A stretch of 64,000 nt of DNA from an uncultured Pseudomonadales bacterium (GCA_943787595.1 CALSNA010000002.1:1-64000); one strand, 5' to 3'. Positions 1-10,332 are shown, counted from the stretch's first letter. Program-made: numbers and translations. Notes: generated by a model from the sequence alone, not told the origin.

Positions 1-472
1 TACTAAAACCAATGTCGATGATATGCTAGACATTCCGCTGTTAGGAGATAGCCAACTGACTGTGGCTGAAATCCAAAAAGAACTGGATAATAATGTTCAG
101 GGGATTCTTGGTTATGTCGTGCGCTGGATTGACCAGGGTATAGGATGTTCTAAAGTACCTGATATTCACAATATCGGGCTAATGGAAGATCGTGCGACAC
201 TGAGAATATCAAGCCAGCATATTGCAAACTGGATATGTCACGGCATCTGCACTAATGAACAAGTGATGGAGACTTTAAAACGTATGGCGGCTATTGTTGA
301 TGATCAGAATAGCGCAGATAATCACTATCTCAAGATGAGCACCGATTTTAATAATAGTGTGGCTTTTCAGGCCGCTTGTGATCTCATTTTTAAAGGTGTA
401 GAGCAACCCAACGGCTACACAGAGCCACTGTTACACGGTTATCGTGCTCAAGTAAAAAGTTTAATGGCATGA
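1..472 (+). CDS. glcB: Malate synthase G, C-terminal part (5' end outside window)
   Basis: This enzyme condenses glyoxylate with acetyl-CoA to malate in the glyoxylate shunt. Only about the last 157 residues are present; the reading frame enters from the window edge (codons from base 2), so the ATG at 23 is internal. Seen: the strongly conserved C-terminal stretch with [20 protein letters not shown], then [18 protein letters not shown] and [13 protein letters not shown], all typical of the long G isoform rather than the A isoform. The stop overlaps the start of the following rraA relic by 4 bases (ATGA), suggesting translational coupling. Family assignment is confident; whether the rest of the gene is intact cannot be seen. 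Confidence 0.93.
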   Translation, partial: TKTNVDDMLDIPLLGDSQLTVAEIQKELDNNVQGILGYVVRWIDQGIGCSKVPDIHNIGLMEDRATLRISSQHIANWICHGICTNEQVMETLKRMAAIVDDQNSADNHYLKMSTDFNNSVAFQAACDLIFKGVEQPNGYTEPLLHGYRAQVKSLMA

Positions 473-970
473 AGTCAACGCCAAGTCTTTGTGATGAGTA
501 TCCCGATCTTGTCAGTGTTCTAGAACCCATACTATTCAATTTCGGTGGCAATGAGCAATTCTCGGGTGGGATCGTAACAGTTAAGTGCTTTGAAGATAAT
601 TCTCATGTCAGGGAATTAGTTAGCCAGTCTGGCAAAGGCCGAGTACTCGTTGTGGATGTTAGTGCCAGCATGCGCTGTGCTTATCTTGGAGACAGGCTTG
701 CCCAGCAAGCATCCGATAACGGCTGGTCTGGCATTGTGATATATGACTGTATTAGAGATATTGATGAAATACGTATGATTGATATTGGTGTTCAAGCCCT
801 CGGTATACATCCCATGAAAAACACAAAAGAAAGGTGCTGGAAAAATCAATATGCCCATCACGTTTGGCGGTGTGATCTTTAATCCAGAAGATTATCTATA
901 TGCAGACAATAACGGTATTATCGTGTCCAGTATCCCACTGGGCCAAGTCCCGATTGATCGGAATATTTGA
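469..970 (+). pseudogene. rraA: rraA-like (RNase E inhibitor RraA), frameshifted
   Basis: RraA-family proteins bind RNase E or act as aldolase-like metal enzymes. The N-terminal 115 or so codons match the family ([44 protein letters not shown]). Then the frame breaks in an A-rich run near 826-832. The conserved C-terminal part ([19 protein letters not shown], then NNGIIV) continues one base out of phase and ends with a stop at 968-970. Reading aca-aaa then skipping one base restores the expected sequence, so a single-base insertion (or two-base loss) is enough. In the current frame translation stops at 882 with an unrelated tail. A sequencing error or ribosomal slippage cannot be excluded. 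The gene overlaps the glcB stop. Confidence 0.85.
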
Positions 971-1673
971 TATAAATATTTATACTGAATCTGGTATCTA
1001 GCAAGAGTCTGTCAAGTCAGGTTCAGCTAGCGAAGTATCCCGTTAAGATCCGCTAGCTATAAAAAAACACTATCATTGACGCCTTACCATAGCACTGTTT
1101 GTATTGATGAACTCACCGTACAGCTCCATGTACCGTGGTGTCTGGAGCCATCTACGACCCGGCAAAAAAAAACCGTAGTTTTTATGCTGCCCATACAGTC
1201 AGGAAGACCGCTGAAGACGCAAAATTGTCTTTTAGCTATACTAACCCATGCCGTTTATTTAAGAGCACGGCCCTTGCATCAGATATGCTCTATACCTTAA
1301 TTGCCAAGTACAATAGGTACTTGTGAATGCCCACTTTCCCAAAGTACACTTTAGCTTGCTTTGTTAGGACGCATGGCACATACCTGTTTATTCTGCATAA
1401 GATAACAAAGCCTATAGCTAAGACTTGTTATCACTGTAATAGGCACTTGCAAAGGGATCTTTACAACCACCTTTTAACAAGCTTAGCCAAAAACTGGCTC
1501 ACCAGTGACATACGCAATAATAGCTGATTCAACGTGGAAATCAGCCAAATTCTGTAGGTTGTAAACGCAATGATTTACCAATTTCAAGGGATTTCCCCAA
1601 GTCAGCACCATCAGTTTGAACAGGCTATAATTTATGGTTTTTTTTGCCAGTTTTAACTTGAAAAATTTAAACA
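971..1673. other. Gene-poor gap with an inverted repeat and possible transposase debris
   Basis: No intact gene is recognisable between the rraA relic and the bactofilin-like relic. A perfect 8-bp inverted repeat, AGCTAGCG and CGCTAGCT, lies at 1025-1032 and 1051-1058. Between about 1262 and 1356 the plus strand, read across frames, shows short blocks reminiscent of IS66 TnpC proteins (an LASDML...IAKY segment and then LSQSTL), but with stops and lost spacing. Short open frames elsewhere look like chance. Confidence 0.4.
1025..1058. repeat. Perfect 8-bp inverted repeat, 18-nt spacer
   Basis: Arms AGCTAGCG (1025-1032) and CGCTAGCT (1051-1058) flank an 18-base loop just after the rraA relic. 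An A-run follows on the plus strand, so for neither strand is it a classical stem followed by a T-run. It may be an mRNA 3'-end hairpin, a protein site or a chance dyad. Confidence 0.5.
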
Positions 1674-2797
1674 TTAAGCAACTCTGGCAGAGCTGCTGTG
1701 TGTCATCGCCCCCTGTCCCAGACATGAGACAACCAGTATCAACCACCATTCGATAAAGGGAAACCAAGCTCAGCAGGACAACAATCAACACTCCTAAAAG
1801 GGCCACTTTTAACTGGTGCAGCCAATGGACAGAAACCGTCCAAGACAGCAACTGGCAGATGCGTGAACCAATTAGATAGCAAACCCATAGCATAACCCAG
1901 AAAACCTGCCAGAAGGGCCATTAACAGCCATATCGGTATCAGGATAATACCCACTACAGTTAATGCAGAGACTACCACTGCGCCAAACAAAAATGACCAC
2001 AACATGAAACCTCGGCCAATGGATCTCCAGAAGTAGTTTTTCATGTACATCACCGCACTTTGAGTCCGTTTTGGCAGTATCGCAACCAAAGTCATAATGA
2101 CCACAGTCAGCAAGCCAACCTGAATCAACATGGAGAACATATCAGGACTCCCATCGACATTCAATTGGCCAGTATTCAAGTCTTGCTGGGAGAAATTACT
2201 CAGGTCTAACTGGGTAATGCGTTGTGCCGCAATAACATCATTGGGAATATTGAACTGACTCGCATCACCGTAGATGGTCAACCGACCATTAATACGAGCA
2301 TTGGGGCCAAACGATATGGTCTCGACAGCTAAACCAACGTTACCGGCCAAAGCCGCATCAAGATAAACATCATCGGCGGCAATCAATACAGAGCCGGTGA
2401 CTGGGGCATGGATACTGACAGTTGCAGAGGCAGCACGCAGGTCTCCTGTTATGGGAGCCTTGATATTTATTGTGTTACCAGCCAGAGAACTATCCCCAGC
2501 CACAGGGGCATTGAGAGTCAATCCATTACCAAAAGCATACAAGTCACCACCGACTGGAGCATCTATAATAATGGTATTAGCCGCCAGAACATTATCGCCA
2601 GTACTCTGCTTATGCAAAAAAATGGTGTTACCCGCGGCAAATATATCATCATACTGCCGATCTGCCAGAGTGATGTGATTACCAGCTGCAAATACATCAT
2701 CGTCCCAGCTAAATAAAGGTTCTTCAGCATACGCCATGCCAGGCAGAATAAAGCTAATCAACACTAAAGATATATTACGGTACCACATGATATTCAT
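1674..2797 (-). pseudogene. Bactofilin-like (polymer-forming) membrane protein, two frameshifts
   Basis: The N-terminus has a signal peptide (about residues 1-24, ending GMAYA). It is followed by short beta-solenoid-like repeats of the type AAGNTI, APVGGDLYAFG, APVAGDSSLAG and APITGDLRAAS, as in the polymer-forming cytoskeletal/bactofilin family, then several hydrophobic segments. Near 1885 the hydrophobic C-terminus jumps frame (continuing GSRICQLLSWTVSVHWL and KVALLGVLIVVLL). Near 1765 it jumps again into AWFPFIEWWLILVVSC and GQGAMTHSSS, stopping at 1674-1676. The three pieces together restore the usual multi-TM C-terminal region of this family. Both shifts are in the same direction, so the product is broken. 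The open frame left intact (1739-2797) ends with a nonsense tail. Role in healthy relatives is not established. Confidence 0.75.
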
Positions 2798-3548
2798 AAC
2801 CTTTGGTTAAATTGTAAAATAAACCTTATTTAAGGGTAACCCGTTTTATTCTTAATTTTATCAAAAATGAACAATATATTCGTCGGTTTCAAGGTATATT
2901 TACAACATATAGTCTTGTCTCGCGCTTGTATATTTTTTGCACCAAGATCGTATTATCTTTATTAAACTCTTTACCTAGATCAAAAAAAATCACTGTCAGA
3001 ACACTGTGATGTTGGACATAAAAAACGTCCAGCTCTGTGAGCTTTAACAGGATAATCCTTTGCAGCCATTAAATTATAGTGGGCCTAAATTAATTAGGTA
3101 CCCAAACCATTCTTTACCATCGCTTAAATCACTGAACTTGCAGATGATCACCAATGATAAGACTTGTTAATACTCACCTCTAGAACATACCCATAATCAT
3201 CACCTAATATAAAAACAACATATGCCATGATCAAAGAAAAATGTACACATGTATAATGTTATTGTAGGTGATAAAAACAGGCTTTTCTGGCATCCGTTCA
3301 ATATTGAATATTTGATAAAACAGCAACACTTTAATGAATAACTCTGACTGGCAATATCATCCAAGTATGTTTTGTTAAGCCAAAACACATTGCACAGCAT
3401 ACTTAAAGCAGGGTTTTATCGACATCATGTATAACAATTATCTGGATAAAGATTCGGCTCAAAGCCTTATACCAAGTTGATAAAACCATTCTCCGTTATA
3501 CTATTGGTGAAAAAACAGAAAATCACACTAAATATTTAATTGATTACG
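2798..3548. other. Gene-poor gap, about 750 bases
   Basis: This AT-rich stretch holds only short open frames (for example a 66-codon one at 3200-3400, minus) without recognisable motifs, good start sites or similarity to known families. A small dyad (TGGAC...GTCCA) occurs near 3013-3031. I see no RNA gene or transposase fragment. Confidence 0.4.
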
Positions 3549-4451
3549 TTAGTTTAGTGTATGTTTAAGCAAATTAGTCAAAGCCGACTTCAGATTACTG
3601 AATGCAAAACAAAATTCACTGTGCAGCAATTTCTGCGGCAAGACTTTCTGACTGTCCAGCAGCAGACAGGCTGATTCACCCATGGCCCACTGCAGAATAA
3701 CTTTTGGTACAGGTAAAATGGCTGGCCGATTAAGTACCTGAGCCAATGTTTGAGTAAATACACAATTGGTCTGACACTCTGGTGCCACTAGATTGATCAC
3801 GCCATCAATACGTTTCTCGGTTAAGAGATAGCGCATGGCACTGATGTGATCCTGGTAATGAATCCATGACATATACTGCTGGCCTTGACCAATACGTCCC
3901 CCCAAACCCCATTTGAATGGTAACAGCATTTTTGCTAGTGCTCCTCCACGCGGATCCAGCACAATACCAGTTCGTAACAGTATCACGCGGGTGTAAGGAT
4001 CAGCCTGCTTTGCAATATTCTCCCACTCAATACATACCTTTGCAGGAAAATCAGATATCTGGAAAGAGGATGATTCAGTTAGCGTTTCTTTACCCCTGTT
4101 ACCGTATGCCCCTATGGCTGAGGCACTCAGAAAAATTTCTGGTGGGATGTGACTGAGTTTAAATAACTCAACCAACTGATGGGTTACATGCCAGCGACTC
4201 TGGCAAATAACCTGTTTCTGTTGTTCGCACCAACGCCGGCCTATTATAGGTTCACCCGCTAAGTTAATAACGGCATCGAAAGCATCCAGGTTTGGCAGCG
4301 TTACCAAAGAATCGATCAATTTGACAGATTCAGGCAATATTGCCCTGGCCTTTGTCATAGATCGAGTCAACACTGTAAATTGATTATCGTTAAACTGGCG
4401 AATAAATGCCTGCCCGATTAAACCTGTTCCACCTGTCATTAATATGTTCAT
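3549..4451 (-). CDS. yfcH: TIGR01777-family NAD(P)-dependent epimerase (YfcH-like)
   Basis: This is a short-chain dehydrogenase/reductase-fold protein of the TIGR01777 (YfcH/SulA-like) group; the substrate is not known for the family. At 300 residues it has the usual length. Seen: Rossmann glycine motif GGTGLIG at residues 7-13; VINLAGEPI at about 61-69; the family hallmark SASAIGAYGNRG at about 109-120; RTGIVLDPRGGALAKM in the middle; and a C-terminal DUF1731-type segment (QKVLPQKLL). The gene is intact, alone, and flanked by long non-coding gaps. Nothing in the sequence points to a specific pathway. Confidence 0.9.
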   Translation of the reverse strand: MNILMTGGTGLIGQAFIRQFNDNQFTVLTRSMTKARAILPESVKLIDSLVTLPNLDAFDAVINLAGEPIIGRRWCEQQKQVICQSRWHVTHQLVELFKLSHIPPEIFLSASAIGAYGNRGKETLTESSSFQISDFPAKVCIEWENIAKQADPYTRVILLRTGIVLDPRGGALAKMLLPFKWGLGGRIGQGQQYMSWIHYQDHISAMRYLLTEKRIDGVINLVAPECQTNCVFTQTLAQVLNRPAILPVPKVILQWAMGESACLLLDSQKVLPQKLLHSEFCFAFSNLKSALTNLLKHTLN

Positions 4452-5049
4452 GGATTAACTCTCTACGTCATGACGCTTATCAACTACCCAAGAAACGGCT
4501 CAGATAGCTTTTCAAAGCGTCAAACACATGTGATTGTCAGCTTAAATTGGTAGGCTCTGGTACTTTGTACGGATAACCAAGCGTTCATTTTCAAGCATCT
4601 CAGTAACTGCCAATTGCTGTTACTAATTTTTGCACATACTATCCCAATAAAATACAGTTATGCATGTTTCCACAGGAGCGATACGGATTTACCCACTTAA
4701 TTCTGGTATGCAGATCAACCACTCACTTGTCTGCTTTAGACTTGACATAATTTAATACTCAAAAAATTAACATGGCTTTTATAAGTAACATGCCTGATAC
4801 AAGAATCATTATAGTGAATCAAACCCTTATAAAACTTAAGCAGCTTATTATAGGCTTGAAAAAAATACCAAATGAGAATTCTAATTTTTCAATACGTTGA
4901 ATAGTAAGATAGGAATACACATCATCTACTTTATGGAAATATAAAACATCGGGTGGTCCTTGTGATTCTTGTCTAGCAGGCTCTGTTTTATTTCTAATAG
5001 ATTGGAATATTTCATAGCAATATTTTGATCTTTTAAAGATTTTCAATAG
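4452..5049. other. Gap of about 600 bases with one doubtful short ORF
   Basis: Between yfcH and yghU there is no recognisable gene. A 75-codon open frame on the minus strand (4819-5046, TTG start) immediately follows the yghU stop and could be co-transcribed. It has no signal peptide or family motif and its composition matches the surrounding AT-rich DNA. I treat it as probably non-coding. The 4452-4700 part presumably holds the yfcH promoter, but no convincing -35/-10 pair stands out. Confidence 0.35.
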
Positions 5050-5892
5050 CTAATCAAGATCGCTTGCATCATGACGTTCAAGAATTGAATTATCATCAGA
5101 ACTTGGGGCTCTGTTTACCCTTGAACCTCTTTTGTAAGCAGGTCGCTCTGCAATTTCTTCTGCCCAGCGAACAACATTCTTATAAGATGCTAAATCTAAG
5201 AAAACTGAAGCATCATATAAATTCCGCAAGATCAGTGTTCCGTACCATGCATGAACTGCTATATCAGAAATATTAAACATATTTCCTGATAAATATTGTC
5301 TTGTAGAAAGGTTTCTATCAAGAACATCTAATTGACGTTTTACTTCCATAGTAAAACGATTAATAGGGTATTCAAATTTTTCAGGCGCATATGCGTAAAA
5401 ATGCCCAAAACCTCCACCTAAGTATGGAGAGCTACCGATACCCCAGAAAAACCATGACATGCACTCAGCTTTTTCTGCAGGATTAGTTGGAATTAATGCT
5501 CCAAATCTTTCAGCCAAATACAGCATAATTGCACCTGACTCAAAAACACGGGTGGATGGTTTAGTGCTCATATCTAATAATGCAGGAATTTTAGAATTTG
5601 GATTAACCTCAACAAATCCGCTGCTAAACTGTGCACCCTTACCGATATTAATTATAAATGCATCGTATTCTGCTCCCTCATGACCTAATGCTAGAAGCTC
5701 TTCTAACAAAACTGTAATTTTAATTCCATTTGGAGTACCCAAAGAATAAAGCTGAAGAGGATGCTTGCCTACAGGCAATTCTTGGTCATATGTTGGGCCT
5801 GAAGTCGGCTTGTTGATATTGGTAAATTTGCCACCACTTTGATTTTCCCACTGCCAAAATTTTGGTGGGGTATACGTTTGTGAGTCACTCAT
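5050..5892 (-). CDS. yghU: YghU-type glutathione S-transferase / disulfide-bond oxidoreductase
   Basis: This is a Nu-class glutathione transferase relative that reduces organic peroxides and disulfides using glutathione. It is 280 residues, like E. coli YghU. Seen: the N-terminal extension (YTPPKFWQWENQSGGKF), then a thioredoxin-like domain starting LQLYSLGTPNGIKITVLLEE at about 46-65, with TPNG in the glutathione-binding region. SKIPALLDM, FESGAIMLYLAE and a helical C-terminal domain with NISDIAVHAWYG follow. The frame is intact despite decaying surroundings. It is probably monocistronic and cytosolic; a short possible RBS precedes the ATG. Confidence 0.93.
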   Translation of the reverse strand: MSDSQTYTPPKFWQWENQSGGKFTNINKPTSGPTYDQELPVGKHPLQLYSLGTPNGIKITVLLEELLALGHEGAEYDAFIINIGKGAQFSSGFVEVNPNSKIPALLDMSTKPSTRVFESGAIMLYLAERFGALIPTNPAEKAECMSWFFWGIGSSPYLGGGFGHFYAYAPEKFEYPINRFTMEVKRQLDVLDRNLSTRQYLSGNMFNISDIAVHAWYGTLILRNLYDASVFLDLASYKNVVRWAEEIAERPAYKRGSRVNRAPSSDDNSILERHDASDLD

Positions 5893-6405
5893 ACTGCTCC
5901 TTAGATTAATTATTTTTAAGCATTTATGTTTTTATTATAGTATTGTCATATATTGTGTCGATATACCTACAAAAAATAGATCCAGATAAACGTTTTATAC
6001 CCAAACGGTGCAGTCATTGGTCATTATAATACCTGAACCAAAACTTCAGGGGACATCTAGTTTGTTGAAAGACCAGAAATAAATCAAGACCTCATTATTG
6101 TAGTTTGACCACATGGGTTAATTGCACAACGGTGCCATGTTCTTGCCGTGTTTAGGTACACATAAACTGTTGTTGCCAATTGTACTGATGTGAATATCAA
6201 TTGCCACATCGTGTAATCCAGTCTATTAAACAAGCTCAAGCAGGCCCTGGGAGCATATTGTGTTTAAGACAGAGACGATTCAATCGATATAAGCAGCACA
6301 GTTATCCATAAAATGCCTGGCTCAAGTGGTTCAATATGCATTTACTCTCGATCACTCAAGGTTGCAGAGTGAGATCATTTTCCATCATTTCAGCACTTGC
6401 CCCGA
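5893..6405. other. Gene-poor gap, about 510 bases
   Basis: No open frame of note and no recognisable family fragment in either direction. It lies between yghU and the very AT-rich sensor relic and is less AT-rich than that relic. The part near 5893-5960 presumably holds the yghU promoter. Confidence 0.35.
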
Positions 6406-8919
6406 TCATACAAAATCAGAAAAAAAGTCTAGTAATTTGATCACTAATTTTTCAACTGGTTGTAATAACAGTCCAACGATTATTGTCGATATAAGCTGAA
6501 AAACGGGTACGCCTCTGGTTAACTCAAATAGTAATGGGTCAATCAATCTATTTAAAAAATCAAAGAGAATTATAATAACAACAAGGGTCATAGAGGTTGC
6601 TATTCTTTTTGTCTTTGAATTTTTTTTAGAAAGTAGTGTAATTAAAATCAGGATTAAGAAAAATATTAATTGTGCAATATAAAAATAATTTTTCTCCCAC
6701 CAAGGAGGCTTTATTTCAAATAAATATTCATAAGGAATCAATTTTTCACCTCTAGAGTTAATTCCTTCTACAATAAAATTATACTTATTAGGAGGCAGGT
6801 TGGTATAAGTTAATTCTTTATTTGTAGTATATTTTGAAAAATTTTTACCTGATTTTGTTTATTTTTTCATTTGTATAATCCGTCATTATGATTTTAAAGT
6901 ATATTTGATTTTGATCATATTTAAAAACCTTATCTATTAAAATATCTGAACCATTTAATGTGATTTCCTTATTAACAGAAATTTCTTCAAGTAATATTTT
7001 ACCATTATTTTTAACCGGTAAATATTGCATCGGGATTACCAATACTCCAGAAGAACCTGACATTAGAACTAAATTATCATGCAAAAATAATTTAATCCTG
7101 GAAAATTTTTTTAGAACATCATTATCTACAAATACTCTCTTAAAACTAAGGTCTTTATGAAAAATATAAATGGATACATATCTTTTATTTTTTTTATTTC
7201 TGAAAATACAGCTAGGTAATCTTTATTTAGAATTTGTATAATTGATTCAAGATTCTTTTTCATATAGTTTGGAATTTGTGAAAACCTCTTATCAATTTCA
7301 AATTGATTATTTGCTTTATTTAATTTGTATATACCACTATATGTACTTAGTATAGTGTCTTCATTATATAAGTTTTGATCTCTATATGAACGACTTGGTA
7401 TCCCATCATCTGTCGTGTATTTAGTAACCTCATAATCCAATTCATTTATCAAAACGTCATCGAATTTTATTTTATATATTCCTTTATTGGTTTTCCTAAT
7501 CCAGATTTCATTATTATTTTTATCTTCATAAATTTAACTCCATAATATGCCTTTTTCTATTTTCGAGAACCTAATTATTTTATTTGGCTGTAAAAAACTT
7601 ACAAGCCCTAACCCTCTTGATCCACTAATAAAAAAATGATCTTTGAAAATTTTACTTTTCGTCATGTTCCAGACTGATCCAGTATACTTATATTCAGAAA
7701 ATCTTTTATAAACATCATTTTTATTTATATGGCCCAATCCCCATCGAGAGGCCACTATTAAATTTTTGTCATCAAAGTTTAATAGTGACCATGTTTGACC
7801 TTGTATTTTATCCCTTTCTAGTGGCAAAAAATATTGACGAAATTTTTTATGATTTACAAAAGATTTATTAATGCCTTTAGAAGTCGCTAAATATAAATTA
7901 TTATTAAATTTTCCTATATAATTAGTTATAGAATCTATTTTTGATTTTATTTTTTCAAATTGTTTTACTTTAGAGCTAAAGTTAATTTTACTTATACCAT
8001 CATTCAATCCAAGCCAAATATTTCCCTGCATATCCTCATGGATACTTCTTACAAAGCTATCTTGAAGGCCGTTATCTATTCCAAAATGTGATATTATGTT
8101 GAAATACTAATCAAAAACAAATAATCCATTAATAGTTCCAACAGCATAATTTCCATTTTTAAGTTTTTCGCCACAGTATACTGGAGATCGGTTAAAAAAA
8201 TCATTTTTTATATCAATTTTTTTAATTTTATTATTATGTAATTTGAATATTCCATCGCCTCTAGTAACTAAAAAAATAACTTCTTTTTCTTTAAATACTT
8301 TAATTATGCTTTGATCTATACTCTTAAAATATTCTGTGCCTTTAACCAGAACTATTTTTTTATTTTTTAATAAAAATAAACCTTCATGTCGCACCGAAAT
8401 ATAAATATCATCTCCTATCTTATTGACCCTTTCATACTTATTTCTCCCTAATTCAAGCCTTTCCATTTTATTATCCCGAAATAAATTAATATATCGAAAA
8501 GTTGTTATCAGATATTCATCATTTTTAGATAGCTCAGTAATTCCATAAGGAGTTGAACGGCGGATATTGGAAATTTCTTTATAAGAATTTTCTCTTTTTT
8601 CGTTTTTTACTAACTCTCCAAAACTTCCAGAATAACTTATTAGAACATTTTGTTTATCAGTTACTTTAACAGAACGTACTGTTGCTCCTCTGGTTCTTAC
8701 TAATTCCCATTCAGACCCATCATATATTAATAATCCATAAGTGTTTGCAAAATATAATATACCATTTTTATCTTGTGATATGTCCCAGGTAGCTCGCACA
8801 CCACCATGCACTTCTGAAGAATAATTTTCTATTTTAGAATCAGGATATATTATTAATTTGGCAACAGATCTTTCAGGTAAAAGTAAAATAATAAGAAATA
8901 AGAATAATATTTTTTTCAT
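6406..8919 (-). pseudogene. Two-component-propeller / Y_Y_Y-domain membrane sensor, multiply disrupted
   Basis: A signal peptide (MKKILFLFLIILLLPERSVA) is followed by beta-propeller repeats of the Reg_prop type (ISQDKNGILYFANTYGLLIY; IHEDMQGNIWLGLNDGISKI; YEDKNNNEIWI). Then come a Y_Y_Y module (LTYTNLPPNKYNF; FEIKPPWW) and about three membrane segments; no histidine kinase domain follows. In-frame TAG at 8107-8109 and TAA at 7534-7536 interrupt the frame. Frameshifts occur near 7180 (an A-rich run) and near 6855, the second restoring the original phase. All pieces are collinear, so this was one gene of about 835 codons. The DNA is far more AT-rich than its neighbours, consistent with transfer, perhaps from Bacteroidetes-like sources where such sensors abound (inference). 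The original ligand is unknown. Confidence 0.8.
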
Positions 8920-9524
8920 TTTATACGGTTTCCTAATCCATAAAAATCAATCTATAAATGATCGAAATTTATTTACATTTATCACCATTAAAAAAAGTTT
9001 TATTATTTTTTATTTCGGCCATGTTAAAAATTATTAATTGATAAGAGTTTTAATGTGGTATTTTTAAATTTTATAGGACTGTCAAAAATTCACGGATACT
9101 TCATATAGTCATAATTACCCTGATTTTTTAGGATTAAAATAATTTTTAAGAATATTTTATCTGTTAGGAACTATATTTAAAAATAAAGATGTTGGACTGG
9201 CAGGGGCATTTGGATAAAAATACAGCATTTCAGTATATCATTAGATAATGAGCCCCATAAAAAATGAGGCAATGACAGGCCGATAATTTTGTTAAAATGA
9301 AAGTAACGTGTGTTATGTGAGATGATCAAACAATACTGCTTTTGTTAAGATAAAAAAGTACATACCCTAGAAGAAAATAGGCACTATTGGCTAATTTTTT
9401 TCTCAAACTAATTCCAAACATAAGAAATACGTTTAACGATATGGATATGTTTATTATCGATAGTTTAAATATGAATGATTTAATTTATAGTGAATACTGT
9501 TGAGTAGTGGAACTTATTTTTTTA
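8920..9524. other. AT-rich gap, about 600 bases
   Basis: It continues the strong AT bias of the sensor relic. No open frame, RNA gene or transposon end is recognisable. It may be part of the same acquired segment, with its right boundary close to the DUF2237 gene at 9525, where composition returns to that of the core genome. Confidence 0.35.
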
Positions 9525-9896
9525 CTATTGTATGTAATATTCTTCCAATGCTTTCTTATCAATAAACGTTAATGCCTTCTCATGTGTAGCTTCAGGTTTG
9601 ATTGGAGGTGCTACACCAGCATCATAAGCCTCCTGCCAACGCCGGGCACACAGACACCAGCCATCACCAGCTTTCAGGCCCGGAAACTGATATTGTAAAC
9701 TTGGAGTACTCAGATCATTACCACGTGACTGGGTAAATTTCAGAAATTCATCGGTTATAATGGCACAGACCACATGGGTACCATGATCTATTTTATTAGT
9801 ATGGCAATAGCCATCCCGGAAGAAACCCGTGATTGGGTCAACACAACAGCATTGCAGTGTAGTCCCCAGAATATTCCTTGGCTTTTCTTTTAACAT
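9525..9896 (-). CDS. DUF2237-family protein
   Basis: This is a small conserved bacterial protein (COG3651) of unknown biochemical role. The 123-residue sequence follows the family closely: NILGTTLQCCCVDPITGFFR at 8-27, then HGTHVVCAIITDEFL, RGNDLSTPSLQYQFPGLKAG, the invariant GWCLCARRWQEA, AGVAPP and EATHEKAL. Several cysteines in conserved positions suggest metal or redox chemistry (inference). In marine gammaproteobacteria such genes often sit near photolyase genes, as here. A GGAG-like RBS precedes the ATG. Confidence 0.9.
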   Translation of the reverse strand: MLKEKPRNILGTTLQCCCVDPITGFFRDGYCHTNKIDHGTHVVCAIITDEFLKFTQSRGNDLSTPSLQYQFPGLKAGDGWCLCARRWQEAYDAGVAPPIKPEATHEKALTFIDKKALEEYYIQ

Positions 9897-9945
9897 TACA
9901 TTTACTCCAGCAATTTTGGTGGTGTCATTGGCATAAATTTATCCA

Positions 9946-10327
9946 TCATTGCTTACCCGCCAAAAAACCAGATATCACTAGCAACAACCATGCCGTCATT
10001 ATTGTCAAACCACCGACCGGGGTTACATTCACAAGACCGGGAATATCGAGTGATACAGAAGCATAGATACTAAAGCTGAAAAGTACGGTACCAATGATGA
10101 ATAATACAGCACTGCAACGCAATGCCAAAATGGCAGACAACTTCTGGCTACCCAACAGAGCTAAACCAATTGCGCTAATGACTGACGCATGTATCTGATT
10201 GTATAGCACTGCTGTCATGAGAAAGCGAAAGTGTTCTTCCGTAACCTCTTTGCCTCAACCCATGCTCAGCAAATGCAGCAAAGGCCACAGAAATAAATCC
10301 TAGCAATGCACCCAATATTAATATCAT
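9946..10327 (-). pseudogene. DUF423-family small membrane protein (YgdD-like), frameshifted
   Basis: DUF423 proteins have about 120 residues and four membrane helices; their function is unknown. The start at 10327 gives MILILGALLGFISVAF then AAFAEHGLRQ, a classical N-terminus. Directly after, near 10242-10246 (plus-strand cctctttg), one extra base throws the frame off. The expected continuation VTEEHFRFLMTAVLYNQIHA is in another phase and runs intact to 9946 with three further hydrophobic segments. One base deleted would restore the gene, so this is a single-indel pseudogene or a sequencing error. It lies just downstream of the DCC-family gene. Confidence 0.8.
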
Positions 10328-10332
10328 CACCT

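Noticed and set aside
1025-1068. Intrinsic terminator at the AGCTAGCG dyad
   Set aside because: The stem is followed by an A-run on the plus strand, and on the minus strand the T-run precedes the stem, so neither direction fits.
3200-3400. 66-codon minus-strand frame
   Set aside because: No family motif, no convincing RBS, composition of the surrounding non-coding DNA.
4819-5046. 75-codon minus-strand frame just after yghU
   Set aside because: TTG start, no motif, AT-rich like its surroundings; mentioned only as a doubtful gene.
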